Source of the DNA: Anthracocystis setariae
Lineage: Eukaryota > Basidiomycota > Ustilaginomycetes > Ustilaginales > Ustilaginaceae
Assembly: GCA_928724745.1 (NCBI GenBank)
Contig: CAKMXJ010000037.1
Location: forward strand, 1,240,001-1,304,000
DNA length: 64,000 nucleotides
Direction of reading: 5' to 3'
Within the stretch, counting starts at the first letter, position 1, and every line of letters begins with the position of its first letter. The translations under genes were made by a program, and so were the position numbers. Below are positions 10,649-20,229 of this stretch, piece after piece. Below the pieces are notes generated by a model. That model saw only the letters and a program-made list of their open reading frames with translations. It did no database searches and was not told the origin of the DNA.

Positions 10649-10891
10649 CGCACACTCTAAATACTTTTTTTCTGTTGTCAGGCACCGAGCCGACCGATTT
10701 TCAATTCTCTGTGTGCCTTTGCCTTTCTGGAAGTTGTGAACGACTCAGCTTTCAAACACAACTTTTTCTTGCAACTCACAATGCTCTCGACACCTTGACT
10801 CGCTTCCTTCATCTATCCATCCACCCTATCTCTCTTTCGGTATTCCGTACGCGAGTCTGATCACCTCGCTCCGTCGCCACCACTCTGCAAC
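9921..10891. other. Divergent promoter region
   Basis: 971 bp between the JmjC gene (minus) and the helix-repeat protein gene (plus). It contains A-rich runs near 10320-10340 and a (CA)n repeat at 10621-10649, then pyrimidine-rich DNA just before the plus-strand ATG. No coding signal was found. Confidence 0.6.
10621..10649. repeat. (CA)n microsatellite
   Basis: Perfect alternating AC run of about 28 bp in the divergent promoter region. Confidence 0.95.
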
Positions 10892-13800
10892 ATGGCCAGA
10901 CAGGGTGACAACAAGCTCAAGCCTAGTGGCCGCGCATCCATCCCTACTCCACCCGTCAAGTTCGCAAACGATGACCGACCTCTCCAAATCTCGCGCAACA
11001 AGATCTCGAAAAAGAAGAGGGGCTTTTCTGGCTGGCTCATCTCGCTTTCCATTCGCCTCACCATCTTCTACCTCATCTATGCCGCGCTTTGGACTTGCCC
11101 TTCTCTCCCTTTCGCTTTCAACTACTCGGTAAAAGATCCTCGGCCTGTATGCCGCAACATCGCCCAGGCCCATAACCAGCTTGTGCCCATTGTCAAGCCT
11201 TATTACCATCTTGCCCAGCACAAGGCCGAGCCCTACACCCGTCCTGTAATCAAGGCGGCTACTCCGTGGGTCCGACGCGCCAACAAGGTAGCCCGTCCCA
11301 TCTACCGTACCGCCAACAAACGAGGTCGTCTCATCTGGAAGAAGCGCATCGATCCCGCTCGTCGTCGTGCTCTCAAGCACGCGCGCAAACACATCGACCC
11401 TTACCTTCACCACGCTCGCCAGTACCACAACCAAAACGTCCAGCCTTACATCGACACCGCCCACAAAGCTATCAAGCCCTACCATGACATCTACCTCCGC
11501 GATATCTCGCCCTATGTCGACCAGGCTTATCAGTACAGCTTGCACTCGTCCTCCGTCTCGTACGCTTTCTACATGGACAAGCTTCACCCGCGCATCATCC
11601 ACGCTATCAAGCAGGCTTACAGCTTCCTCGTCAATCATGTCGACCCTGCGGTGCGAACATTCTACAGCCTCTACCTCCGACCTCAGCTGGAAACGCTCGT
11701 ACAGTATGCTTACGAGCGCAAGGCCCACTATCTTGGATCCGACGCCATCAAGACGGCGCAAAAGGAGATGAAGCAAGCGGCTCACCAGGCTGACGAGCAT
11801 GCCAAGCACTCGATCAAAAAGGCAGTAAGTTGAATTCGACTGTCCCCAATCATGAGCCACGGCCACGCTTCTTTGTCGATTCCCTTTCCTTTCCCAGCTC
11901 CTTTATCCCTACTCACTTGCATTCAACATTCAAGGGGCTAGCCGGCAGACGCAGTTGATCCACCCTTTTCGGCTCTTTCCGCAACCGCCTATTGAAAGCG
12001 GATCCCAGGGTAAATGCTGACGCCTCTCTCCTTCCCCTCTTCCACTTTCTTTGTTCCCCCTTTCCATCCCTGTATTGTATAGGAGCAAGACGCAATCAAA
12101 GCTCGCGATGACCCGTCCATCCTCGATCGCGCCAAGCAAGTCAAAGATGCTGTCTTTGATAACGCAGCTGACAAAGAAACCGATCCCGTCAAACTCGCTC
12201 AACTCGACAGCGAGCTCGAGGCCGAAGAAGAAAAAGTCAAAGACCTACTCGAAGTCTGGGAGGTGGGCATGACCCAGCTCATCGAGAACGAGTACAAGCT
12301 GGCCATTGATCGCATCGCTGACCTCCGCAATCGTCGTCTTTCCGATCTTCCGGAACGATTCGGCTACATCAACGAGGCTTTTGTCGAAGACACTGTGGCG
12401 CACATCCTCAACCGACTCGAGAGGGGAATGCGCAAGGTTTCCGGTACCTCTGCCGAGCTCGACCGCAAGGTCAAAAGTGCCGATAAGCTGGTCCATCAGC
12501 AGATTGCCAAATTCGACCAAGCCACGCTCGACACCAAGACGCAGATCTCTGCTTTCTACGAGGAGCTTCTGCAGCAGGAACGAACAGCCATCGAGACGAG
12601 CGCTGCCGAGGTGCGCCGGTACGCCGAAGCTGCCAAGGAAGCCTACGATGACATCATGCGAGGCGCCAAATTCGCAGTCACCATGGACGAGTGGGCTGGA
12701 TGGGACATTGGTGTTCGCAAGCGCGCCACGTTGTTCGCCGAAGAGCTGGCTTCGGTTCAAAGCGGCAAGAAGGCTGTATCTACCGCCTCGGGTGCCGTAG
12801 ATCTCAAAAAGGCAGCCCCGAACATGCAGAAGAAGATCAGTTCGCTTCGCAGCTGGACGGATAAGCTTCACAACTCGGCCAGGAAGGAGCTCATCGCATA
12901 TGCTGATGCAGCTCGCGCTCAGCTCGCAGGCGGGGGTGTAGCAGCCAAGGTTTCGGACATCATCGACCGATTGGCTGAACAGGCCAACATGATCAGCACC
13001 GATGCCGCGGCCGGCATGCTTGGCGCTGTTGGTGCGGCGCGTTCCAAGTTGGGCCTGGACGAGGCTGCGAATGACGGATACGTCGCTAGGGCCATCGCGT
13101 ACGTTGCTTCCGAAAGCGGCTCAGGAAGCGCTTTTGACGACTACGTTGCTGCTGCTGTCAGTTCCGCTTCGAGCCTCGGTGCGCAAGCTACTAGCAGTTT
13201 GGCCTCGGCTGTCGGTGCAGCATCCGCCTCTGCTGATGGTGGAGTTGTTTCAAGCGTGTCGTCGGCCGCATCTGTGGCTGCATCGTCTGCGTCCTGGATC
13301 GCTTCCAAAGCTTCTCGATCGGCTGCCTCCGCAGTGGGCGCTTCTCCCAGCCCCGAGACGTTCCAAGACTATGTAGAGGACTTGAGCGCTGGTGTCGGGT
13401 CCATGATTGGCTCGGCTAAGGATGGTGCTACCTCGGCGTCTTCGTCAGCCTCGTCGTTGGCCAGCAAGGTCTCGCGCTCCGCTGCCAGTGCTGTGGGTGC
13501 TTCGCCGTCCCCCGAAACGTTCCAGGACTACGTCGAGGTAGCGCAGGACAAAGTTGCAGAGCTCGTGGGGTCGGCTTCGAGCGTTGGTGCTCAGGTGACA
13601 AGTTCAGTTTCGAGTGTTGCTGAGGTTGTGTCCAACTGGGCCTCTTCGGCTGTGAGTGTCGCGTCCAACTCTGTCTCGAGTGCTGCATCGGTGGCTTCCA
13701 AGTCGGTTTCCTCTGCCGCTCAGGATCCCGTCGCGTCGGTTCAGAGTGCAGTCAGTGTCGCATCCAACTCTGCATCGTCGGCAGCGAGCGTGGCTTCGAA

Positions 13801-14038
13801 CTCTGTCTCGAGCGCTGCATCGGTAGCGTCCAAATCGGTTTCTTCCATGGCTGGTGACCCGGTTGGATCAGTCAAGAGTGCGGCTAGTGTCGCGTCCGCA
13901 TCCGCGGCAGATGCAGCTTCGTCCGCGAGTAGGGCTGGCGCTAAAGCGCTCGGTGCAAGCCCCACCCCGGAAACTGCGCAGGACTATCTCGAAGACGTCA
14001 AGGAGAAGCTCGCGTCTGTTGCGCATATTGAGTTGTAA
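10892..14038 (+). CDS. Membrane-anchored protein with 11-residue amphipathic helix repeats (unknown function)
   Basis: Two exons, 10892-11824 and 12083-14038, joined in phase 0 (donor GTAAGT, acceptor TATAG), give 962 residues. A single hydrophobic segment lies at about 46-68. After it, Pro residues start helix units at 103, 114, 125, 136, 155, 170, 185, 196 and 207; the spacings (11, 11, 11, 19, 15, 15, 11, 11) all fit 3.67 residues per turn. Residues ~330-630 are helical and charged. The C-terminus is Ser/Ala-rich: eight consecutive 11-mers of the type SVASxSxSSAA fill 836-923, and the module GASPxPETxQDYxE occurs three times. Eleven-residue periodicity is typical of perilipin, apolipoprotein and synuclein lipid-surface helices, so a lipid-droplet or membrane-coating role is possible. 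That is inference; I recognise no named family. Confidence 0.85.
11825..12082 (+). other. Intron of the helix-repeat protein gene
   Basis: 258 bp with GTAAGT donor, a CTGAC branch-like motif near 12015 and acceptor TATAG. Without removal the frame stops at the TGA two codons past the donor; splicing joins two long frames exactly in phase. Confidence 0.85.
13655..13918 (+). repeat. Coding tandem repeat, eight 33-bp units (11 residues each)
   Basis: Eight 11-codon units inside the helix-repeat protein. They show a higher-order pattern: a block of units 1-3 recurs as units 5-7, giving a 132-bp (44-residue) super-period. Units 3 and 7 contain the variant (Q/G)DPVxSVxSA. Confidence 0.85.
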
Positions 14039-14375
14039 GTAGTCGGTTGGGGGTGGATGGATGGAATCGCAATAATTAATGGAAGCGTTTGCAAATTCGG
14101 TGTTTTGTCGTGATGTGGCTTGTGTGGGTTCGAGATCGAGCGAGATGTGAGGGTGTTTTGTGGGTTTGAAAGGGTGGTTGGGATTTGGGTTGTTGAAGTG
14201 GTAAGGGGTGGGGTGAGAGGAGGGTGATGAGATGGGCACTTTGGAGCCGGTTCGTAAGATGGTCTCAGTGTGGTTCATATGGTGGGTTCTAAGTGGATGA
14301 TGCTTTCGAACTCGCAAAAGGAGAGATAGAGAATGAGTAAAATGCGACGAGTATTGATTGGTGCTTCTGCTACAT
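14039..14375. other. Convergent 3' region
   Basis: 337 bp between two convergent genes. G/T-rich on the plus strand, with an AATAATTAAT stretch near 14070-14080 that could serve polyadenylation. No gene seen. Confidence 0.5.
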
Positions 14376-16919
14376 CTACATGAGCACCGATTTAGTTTGA
14401 CCAACCGTCACTGCTGCCGATTGCATCTGGGCCTGACGTCGTAGTCTCCTATGTTCGATCATCTGTCTCAGCACAAAGATGGATCCAGTTTCCAACACAT
14501 ACTCGTCCCCACCTCCTGGACTGGCCTGCTTGACAGCTGCGGCCAATTCTCGATTCCTCCAATACGCCTCTCGTTTCCGCAGCTCGATCTCATCCATAAC
14601 CTCCCTCACCGCACAAGTGGGAAGATCCTCACGTTCGATCCTCGACAGATGATTGATCATAGACGCCACCAAATGCTCCCAAACCCTCGCTGGAACACCG
14701 ACACGAGTCAACGTACCGATAAGCAGCATCAACCGATGATGCACATACGTAGCCTTAGTCTCATTCCGAGCTGGCCGTCCCCCCCGAAGACTCACCTTGA
14801 CCATCTTATCCAGTACGCCCTCCTCCTCAAACACACGACTGTAGCGTGACATCACCGGATGCCTCCTAATTTCGCCCTCGTCGGCGTTTGTGGCAGTGGA
14901 AGCCATCTCCGCGACATGGATCGCATCGTACTGGTCGAACGTCTGATTGAGCAGTGTCAGAGCCCGCTTGAGCGTCTGCCAGGGGTACCGACTGACAAAA
15001 GTGTCGTAACTGTTATGCGATCCCTTCCCGATGTCAACAACTGAAAGTTCCCTGGACCAAGCATGCATCCATCTCTTCCACAACCTCAGAACAGTGACAT
15101 CCGGATCGTAGGCTTTCGAATCAGATCCAGGGATCGGATTGGCTGGCGTATATGCTCGCGTCCACAGGTGGCTGAAGGAGTCGGCTTGCAAAGCCAGTGT
15201 CAAGACCTCGAACGCAGCGTCCTGATTCGGGTTACGTGCACGATACTGTGACGCGGAGGAGAGCAGATGAATGATGCCACCGCGCTGTTTGAGGACAAGG
15301 TCCCTGGTTTGCGCCAACGATTCGGTCTCTGCCAAAGGCTTGATGGACAACAGCGAGCGGAGCTGTTCCAGACCAGCATCGACGTTGCCCAGTATGCAGG
15401 ATAGGCGAAGACGCAGAGCTACAAGCGATAGCTGCGATTCGGTCACAGCTCTGCCGCCGAGCATGCCAACAACGTCTCCATCGGCCGTGGCCAGATCCGA
15501 GTCGAGCCTGGATAGTAGTCGAAGGATGTCCTCGGCAGCTCTTGGATCTTTTCGAGGTCGCCGAGTGGGTTTGCACTCGATCGCGTCGATTTCTGCACTG
15601 ATGCGAGCCAAAAAGAACCGATGATTGTTCTCGAACAACGAAGCGGACGTTGCTTTGAATTGATCGGACGACCTAGTTCCGAAGTGGCCGAAGATTGCAC
15701 GAGCAAGGTTCAACGCGTTGCTGGCTTCCATAGCGGAGGCGAAGGAGGAAAGAGGACTGCGAAGGGGTGCACTGATGCCTTGAACGATGGTGGCAAGCAT
15801 GTTGTCATCGAGAGAAATGTTTTGCGCATCCATGCAAGTCTTGATCTCCAAGATTTGGGCTTGAAGCTGCTGAAGAAGTGTGTTCCTGTGCCGCTGGTCA
15901 TCACTGGAAGCGATGAATCGAGCAGCATGCTGTTTCAACAAAGCGACCAGAAGGTACTGATAGTGTAGGAGTTGAACAGGGGCGGAGTGGTGTTGCAGCA
16001 ATGCAAAGCAAGATTGCACACGCTTTGGCTTACCGCAGCGAGAGAAGCAACGCATGAGAAAGAGCAGGAAACCAGAATAGAAAGTCCCATCGGTTGGGTG
16101 CGGTTCTGCCGCCATACGTATTCTGATGATGCGTAGAAGTTCATCAAGAACCGAGTAAAGTGGCTGGAGGCTGGCTCGATATGCGAAATGCTTCAAGAAT
16201 TGTTTCGAGTAGCTTCGTGGATGAGATTCTTTCGAGACTTTTTCAAGGCACTTGGCAATCATGGTGTCCATGGCCTGTACGTCGTTGATACGTTTGGTCT
16301 TTATCAGGTGGGAGGACCTGTCGAACATCGATATAAGAAAGTGGCTGTTCAAGACTAGTAAAGATTGAGAGGGGGTGGGGTAGGTGGTCGTGGTGGTCGT
16401 GGTGGTGGGTTGCGAGCGTGGCAAGTGAGATCGATGTGCATCCTTTCGTTCTCTCTGGAGAGCTTCACTCTCCAGTATTTGCTTGGCGGCTCGAGCGATA
16501 TCTTCTTGGGTTTGGGCAGCTTGGAAGAGCGCATCAGTGCAATCCCTGTGCGCCTTTTGGATTCCAAGGATAGAGTCTGGATGCGGCATGGCTGAAGTCG
16601 CTTTTGGTCGGATGGATGGATCAAAAAAGCATGGCGAATCGATGTCTTGAGCGCCAATTTGCATTCGAGATGAAGGAAAGCGCTGCGAAGATGGTTGAGA
16701 TGGTCCGGCTGAGCTCTGTGATGTTTCGGCATCGGTGAGTGGGAGGACAGTCCGCGATGTAGAGGAACTGTATCGGCGAGTGTATGGAGGCGTCGGACGA
16801 AGGGCAGGGGCGAGGAAGTCCGGGACAAGAGAGCCCGGAATTGCTGCAGTACACAGTTGAGCGGGTTCGTAGCCTTGACTTCGTCCCAGCAACGCCAGCG
16901 ATCTAGGCCAGCGATGCAT
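14376..16919 (-). CDS. Predicted mitochondrial alpha-helical protein, function unknown
   Basis: Protein of 847 residues in one exon. The first ~55 residues are rich in Arg, Ser and Ala without acidic residues until after the Glu near residue 18, and contain YTRRYSSST, a classic mitochondrial processing-site look. Residues ~150-180 are Ser/Thr-rich with a run of eight Thr. The rest is helical throughout with many Leu/Ala/Arg positions, resembling the divergent helical-repeat (PPR-like) factors that act on mitochondrial RNA in fungi, but I see no clear repeat consensus. It ends in a basic QMIEHRRLRRQ helix. It is transcribed divergently from DBP4 with 552 bp between. The mitochondrial placement is moderately supported; the PPR-like idea is weak. 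Confidence 0.75.
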   Translation of the reverse strand: MHRWPRSLALLGRSQGYEPAQLCTAAIPGSLVPDFLAPALRPTPPYTRRYSSSTSRTVLPLTDAETSQSSAGPSQPSSQRFPSSRMQIGAQDIDSPCFFDPSIRPKATSAMPHPDSILGIQKAHRDCTDALFQAAQTQEDIARAAKQILESEALQRERKDAHRSHLPRSQPTTTTTTTTYPTPSQSLLVLNSHFLISMFDRSSHLIKTKRINDVQAMDTMIAKCLEKVSKESHPRSYSKQFLKHFAYRASLQPLYSVLDELLRIIRIRMAAEPHPTDGTFYSGFLLFLMRCFSRCGKPKRVQSCFALLQHHSAPVQLLHYQYLLVALLKQHAARFIASSDDQRHRNTLLQQLQAQILEIKTCMDAQNISLDDNMLATIVQGISAPLRSPLSSFASAMEASNALNLARAIFGHFGTRSSDQFKATSASLFENNHRFFLARISAEIDAIECKPTRRPRKDPRAAEDILRLLSRLDSDLATADGDVVGMLGGRAVTESQLSLVALRLRLSCILGNVDAGLEQLRSLLSIKPLAETESLAQTRDLVLKQRGGIIHLLSSASQYRARNPNQDAAFEVLTLALQADSFSHLWTRAYTPANPIPGSDSKAYDPDVTVLRLWKRWMHAWSRELSVVDIGKGSHNSYDTFVSRYPWQTLKRALTLLNQTFDQYDAIHVAEMASTATNADEGEIRRHPVMSRYSRVFEEEGVLDKMVKVSLRGGRPARNETKATYVHHRLMLLIGTLTRVGVPARVWEHLVASMINHLSRIEREDLPTCAVREVMDEIELRKREAYWRNRELAAAVKQASPGGGDEYVLETGSIFVLRQMIEHRRLRRQAQMQSAAVTVGQTKSVLM

Positions 16920-17471
16920 GTCTCGGCGTCCTTTCCTGTGATCCAGATAGTTGTCAAGGCGAGACGCCCCAGGAGCAGATCCAAGGAGCAGGTTGGGTCT
17001 GCCTGGAAGGTCAGAGTCTACCTTTTGATCATCAAGGCGTGTTCGGACGAGATTTGAAAGGTGTTGCTTGATACCGGCTAGAGTTGGGAAGTAGGATGGA
17101 CGGACGAGAAGAGGCTGAGGAACGAGAATTCAAATGTTCCTCGAGAATGTCAAGTTTCAGATCTCGGAATTCGGTAACCAAGTCACGTGTGCTCAGCCAT
17201 TATTCTTTTTCTCTTTTTTTTTTTTTTTTTTTTCCTTTTTAACTTTCCGGGTGGAAATTTCTCGGGGCGCAGCGCCAAAAGAATTTGTCAAATACGGCCA
17301 CAGCTCTGTTCGACAGCATCAAGTTGCCTCCTCCATCCAACATACTTTAACTACTCTGCGTCTCACCTCGTAGTCAATAGTCACCCACTCGGACCATGGC
17401 TGTCCAGTTCAGCTAGACGTTGCACTTTTTTTTCCGGCGCAGGGTCAGCACTTACTCTTCAAGTCCGAAAC
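16920..17471. other. Divergent promoter between the mitochondrial protein gene and DBP4
   Basis: 552 bp. It contains TCACGTG at 17183-17189 and a pyrimidine/poly(T) tract at about 17205-17240, a common nucleosome-excluding promoter element. The frame upstream of the DBP4 ATG stays open to 17187 but is translated poly(T) and is unlikely to be coding. Confidence 0.6.
17183..17189. promoter_or_regulatory. TCACGTG element upstream of DBP4
   Basis: E-box core CACGTG with 5' T, about 285 bp upstream of the DBP4 start and directly before the poly(T) tract. A role in DBP4 expression is inferred. Confidence 0.35.
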
Positions 17472-20159
17472 ATGCCGCCTTCCTCGGCCGCTGAAGGCTC
17501 CACAAAGAGGAAGAAGGGTGGCCCCGCTCCTCATCTCAAGTCACGCTCCAAGGCAGCTCGAAAGCTTAAAAGGCAGACCGAAGATGCTGAGATCGCACAG
17601 CTTGAAGATGGAGCCAACAACTTTGTTGCGCCCTCCGACTGCAAGCACTTTGCGCAGCTTCCTCTGTCGGACCGAACACGCCGAGGTCTCAAGAAGGCCG
17701 GCTACACTGATATGACCGATATTCAGGCCAAGTCGCTCCCTCTATCGCTCAAAGGTAAAGATGTGCTGGGTGCAGCAAGAACAGGATCGGGCAAGACGCT
17801 AGCCTTCCTGATACCTGTCCTCGAAATTCTCTACCGTAGCAAATGGGGCCCTTCGGATGGCCTCGGTGCGCTCGTAATCTCTCCTACGCGAGAGCTTGCC
17901 ATTCAGATCTTCGAGGTGCTTCGAAAGATCGGACCTTTTCACACTTTCTCAGCCGGCCTTGTCATCGGTGGTAAGGACCTCAAGCAGGAAAAGGATCGTT
18001 TGTCACGCATGAACGTTCTCATTGCCACCCCAGGCCGTCTCCTGCAACACATGGACCAGACGCTCGGTTTCGATACATCCAACCTCCAGATCCTCGTGCT
18101 CGATGAGGCAGACCGCATCCTTGACATGGGTTTCTCACGCACGCTCAACGCGATTGTCGACAACCTTCCTCGAGAGCGTCAAACCATGCTCTTCTCCGCT
18201 ACACAGACAAAGCGTGTCAAGGACTTGGCCAGACTATCGTTGCAAGACCCAGAATACGTAGCCGTCCGTGAGCCCGAAAACGAAGGATCCACACCAAAAG
18301 GTCTCGAGCAGCACTACATGCTCGTCGAGCTCGAAAAGAAGCTTGACTTGCTCTTCTCCTTTATCCGCACCCACACCAAGTGCAAGGCACTCGTCTTCAT
18401 GAGCTCCTGTCGACAGGTTCAGTTCGTTCACGAAACTTTCTGCAAGTTGCGTCCCGGTATCAGTCTGATGGCTCTTCACGGAAAGCAAAAGCAAGCCAAG
18501 CGTTTGCAGATCTTCACGCAGTTCACCAAGACCCAGCATGCCATGCTCTTTGCCACCGACATCGCTGCACGTGGTCTCGACTTTCCTGCTGTGGACTGGG
18601 TCATCCAACTCGACGTGCCAGAAGACGTTGACACCTACATCCATCGTGTCGGTAGAACAGCTCGCTACACTGCCAAGGGGAACAGCCTGCTCTTTGTCCT
18701 TCCCAGCGAAGAGAAGGGCATTCTGGAGAGTCTTGCCTCCAAAAACATCCCCATCGGACGCATCAAGCCAAAAGAGAGCAAGACCCAGAGCATCCAGAAC
18801 CAGCTCCAAGCATTCGCCTTCCAAGAGCCTCAAATCAAGCATCTCGCGCAAAAGGCATTCGTGTCTTATGTCCGTTCGATCCACCTCCAGAAGAACAAGG
18901 ACATCTTTGACGTCACAGCGCTACCTCTCGAGTCGTTCGCCGCGGCTCTCGGCCTTCCAGGAGCACCCAAGGTCAAGTTTGTCAAGGAGGCCGCCAAGGC
19001 AAAGAAGGCCGCAGCTTACAAGGCAGCTCAAGGTGGCGCCAGCAACGGCAAACACGGCAGCAACTCGGACGACGACGACTCGGACGACGAGCCTACCGAT
19101 AAGAATGGCAAGGTGCGCACCAAGTATGACCGTATGTTTGAGCGCAAGAACCAAGACATTCTCAGTGAACACTACGCCAAACTCGTCGCCGACGATGCCT
19201 CCTCAGACGATGGCAGTTCTGACTCGGATGCCTCCTCCAGTGATGAAGCTGAAGGCGTTGAGGAGACGCGATACGGTCGCACATCTGCGCCACGCAAGGA
19301 GGACCGCCTTATTGGCAGTGATACCTCGGATTCTGAGGACGATTCCGATGATGACAGCGCACGCGAGGCCATGCGCAGCTCCCAGTCCAAGAATCAGGCT
19401 AGCTTATCGGCAAGCGCTGACGCCGGAGATGACTTCCTCACGCTCAAGCGTGCTGACCATGCGCTCGAGGACGACATCGACGCTTATGGCATCGGTGGAG
19501 ACGACGATCTCATCACGATGGAGCAAGCCAAGGCCGATGCCACCGAAAATCTGTCGAAGCGTAAGCTCGCTATGGGTCAGAGCAAGAAGGCACTTGCTCT
19601 TGCTGGCAAACGTGGGATCGGTGAGAAGCTTATCTTCGACGAGGACGGTGAGGCTCATGCGTTGTACGAACTGCAAGACGAAGAGGCGTTCAAGAAGCAG
19701 GGTGACGCCAAAACACAGGCTCAGCGCTGGGCCGAGGAGGAACGCGAGCGCATGCAGCAAGCCGACATCAAGGACAAAGAGCTTGCCAAGGAGAAGCGAC
19801 GCGAAAAGCGTCGGCGTCAGAAGGAGCGCGAGAAGGCGCTCGAGCGTGGTGATGATGTGGACGACGACGACGACGAGAGCGACTACGATTCAGGTGAAGA
19901 GGGCGGTCATGCCGTGCTCGCGCCGATTGACACGCGATCGGACGGCTACGAGACACCCGACTTTGAATTGTCGTCGTCTGAAGAGGACGATGACAGCGAC
20001 GATGCGGACGAGGCTGGGGAAGCTTACCAAGCGCCTGCGTCCAAGCGTCGCAAGACTTCATCGTCGTCGCATGTGGCAAGCCAGCAGCCGTTGAGCAAGA
20101 AGAGCAAGCTCGAGCAAGAGGAAGAGCTTGCGCTTCGTCTCCTGGCTGGCGATGCTTAG
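17472..20159 (+). CDS. DBP4: DEAD-box ATP-dependent RNA helicase Dbp4 (DDX10 family)
   Basis: Protein of 895 residues starting at MPPSSAAEG. Helicase motifs are in order: Q motif near 83-86, motif I AARTGSGKT (101-109), PTRELA (138-143), TPGR (186-189), DEAD (211-214), SAT (242-244), then ATDIAARGLD and HRVGRTAR in the second RecA domain. The segment after the core (KTQSIQNQLQ and onwards) and the long acidic/Lys-rich C-terminal half match Dbp4/Hca4, needed for release of U14 snoRNA and early 18S rRNA processing in the nucleolus. The acidic C-terminus has several Asp/Ser runs. An ATG-less upstream extension was rejected because it is translated poly(T). Intronless. Confidence 0.93.
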   Translation: MPPSSAAEGSTKRKKGGPAPHLKSRSKAARKLKRQTEDAEIAQLEDGANNFVAPSDCKHFAQLPLSDRTRRGLKKAGYTDMTDIQAKSLPLSLKGKDVLGAARTGSGKTLAFLIPVLEILYRSKWGPSDGLGALVISPTRELAIQIFEVLRKIGPFHTFSAGLVIGGKDLKQEKDRLSRMNVLIATPGRLLQHMDQTLGFDTSNLQILVLDEADRILDMGFSRTLNAIVDNLPRERQTMLFSATQTKRVKDLARLSLQDPEYVAVREPENEGSTPKGLEQHYMLVELEKKLDLLFSFIRTHTKCKALVFMSSCRQVQFVHETFCKLRPGISLMALHGKQKQAKRLQIFTQFTKTQHAMLFATDIAARGLDFPAVDWVIQLDVPEDVDTYIHRVGRTARYTAKGNSLLFVLPSEEKGILESLASKNIPIGRIKPKESKTQSIQNQLQAFAFQEPQIKHLAQKAFVSYVRSIHLQKNKDIFDVTALPLESFAAALGLPGAPKVKFVKEAAKAKKAAAYKAAQGGASNGKHGSNSDDDDSDDEPTDKNGKVRTKYDRMFERKNQDILSEHYAKLVADDASSDDGSSDSDASSSDEAEGVEETRYGRTSAPRKEDRLIGSDTSDSEDDSDDDSAREAMRSSQSKNQASLSASADAGDDFLTLKRADHALEDDIDAYGIGGDDDLITMEQAKADATENLSKRKLAMGQSKKALALAGKRGIGEKLIFDEDGEAHALYELQDEEAFKKQGDAKTQAQRWAEEERERMQQADIKDKELAKEKRREKRRRQKEREKALERGDDVDDDDDESDYDSGEEGGHAVLAPIDTRSDGYETPDFELSSSEEDDDSDDADEAGEAYQAPASKRRKTSSSSHVASQQPLSKKSKLEQEEELALRLLAGDA

Positions 20160-20203
20160 GGAAGCAACAGTAAGTTTTAGCTATTCACTCTTTGTTGTCA
20201 TTT

Positions 20204-20229
20204 TTGGTGTTGGTGTTGGTGTTGGTGTT
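20204..20229. repeat. Tandem TTGGTG hexamer repeat
   Basis: About four to five consecutive TTGGTG units just past the DBP4 stop codon, likely in its 3' UTR. Confidence 0.85.

Noticed and set aside
10826..11866. 346-codon minus-strand frame opposite the helix-repeat protein
   Set aside because: It is the antisense shadow of a well-supported plus-strand exon; composition is Val/Leu/Arg-rich as expected of a reverse frame.
17187..17471. N-terminal extension of the DBP4 frame
   Set aside because: Translation of poly(T)/promoter DNA; the ATG at 17472 gives the normal helicase start.
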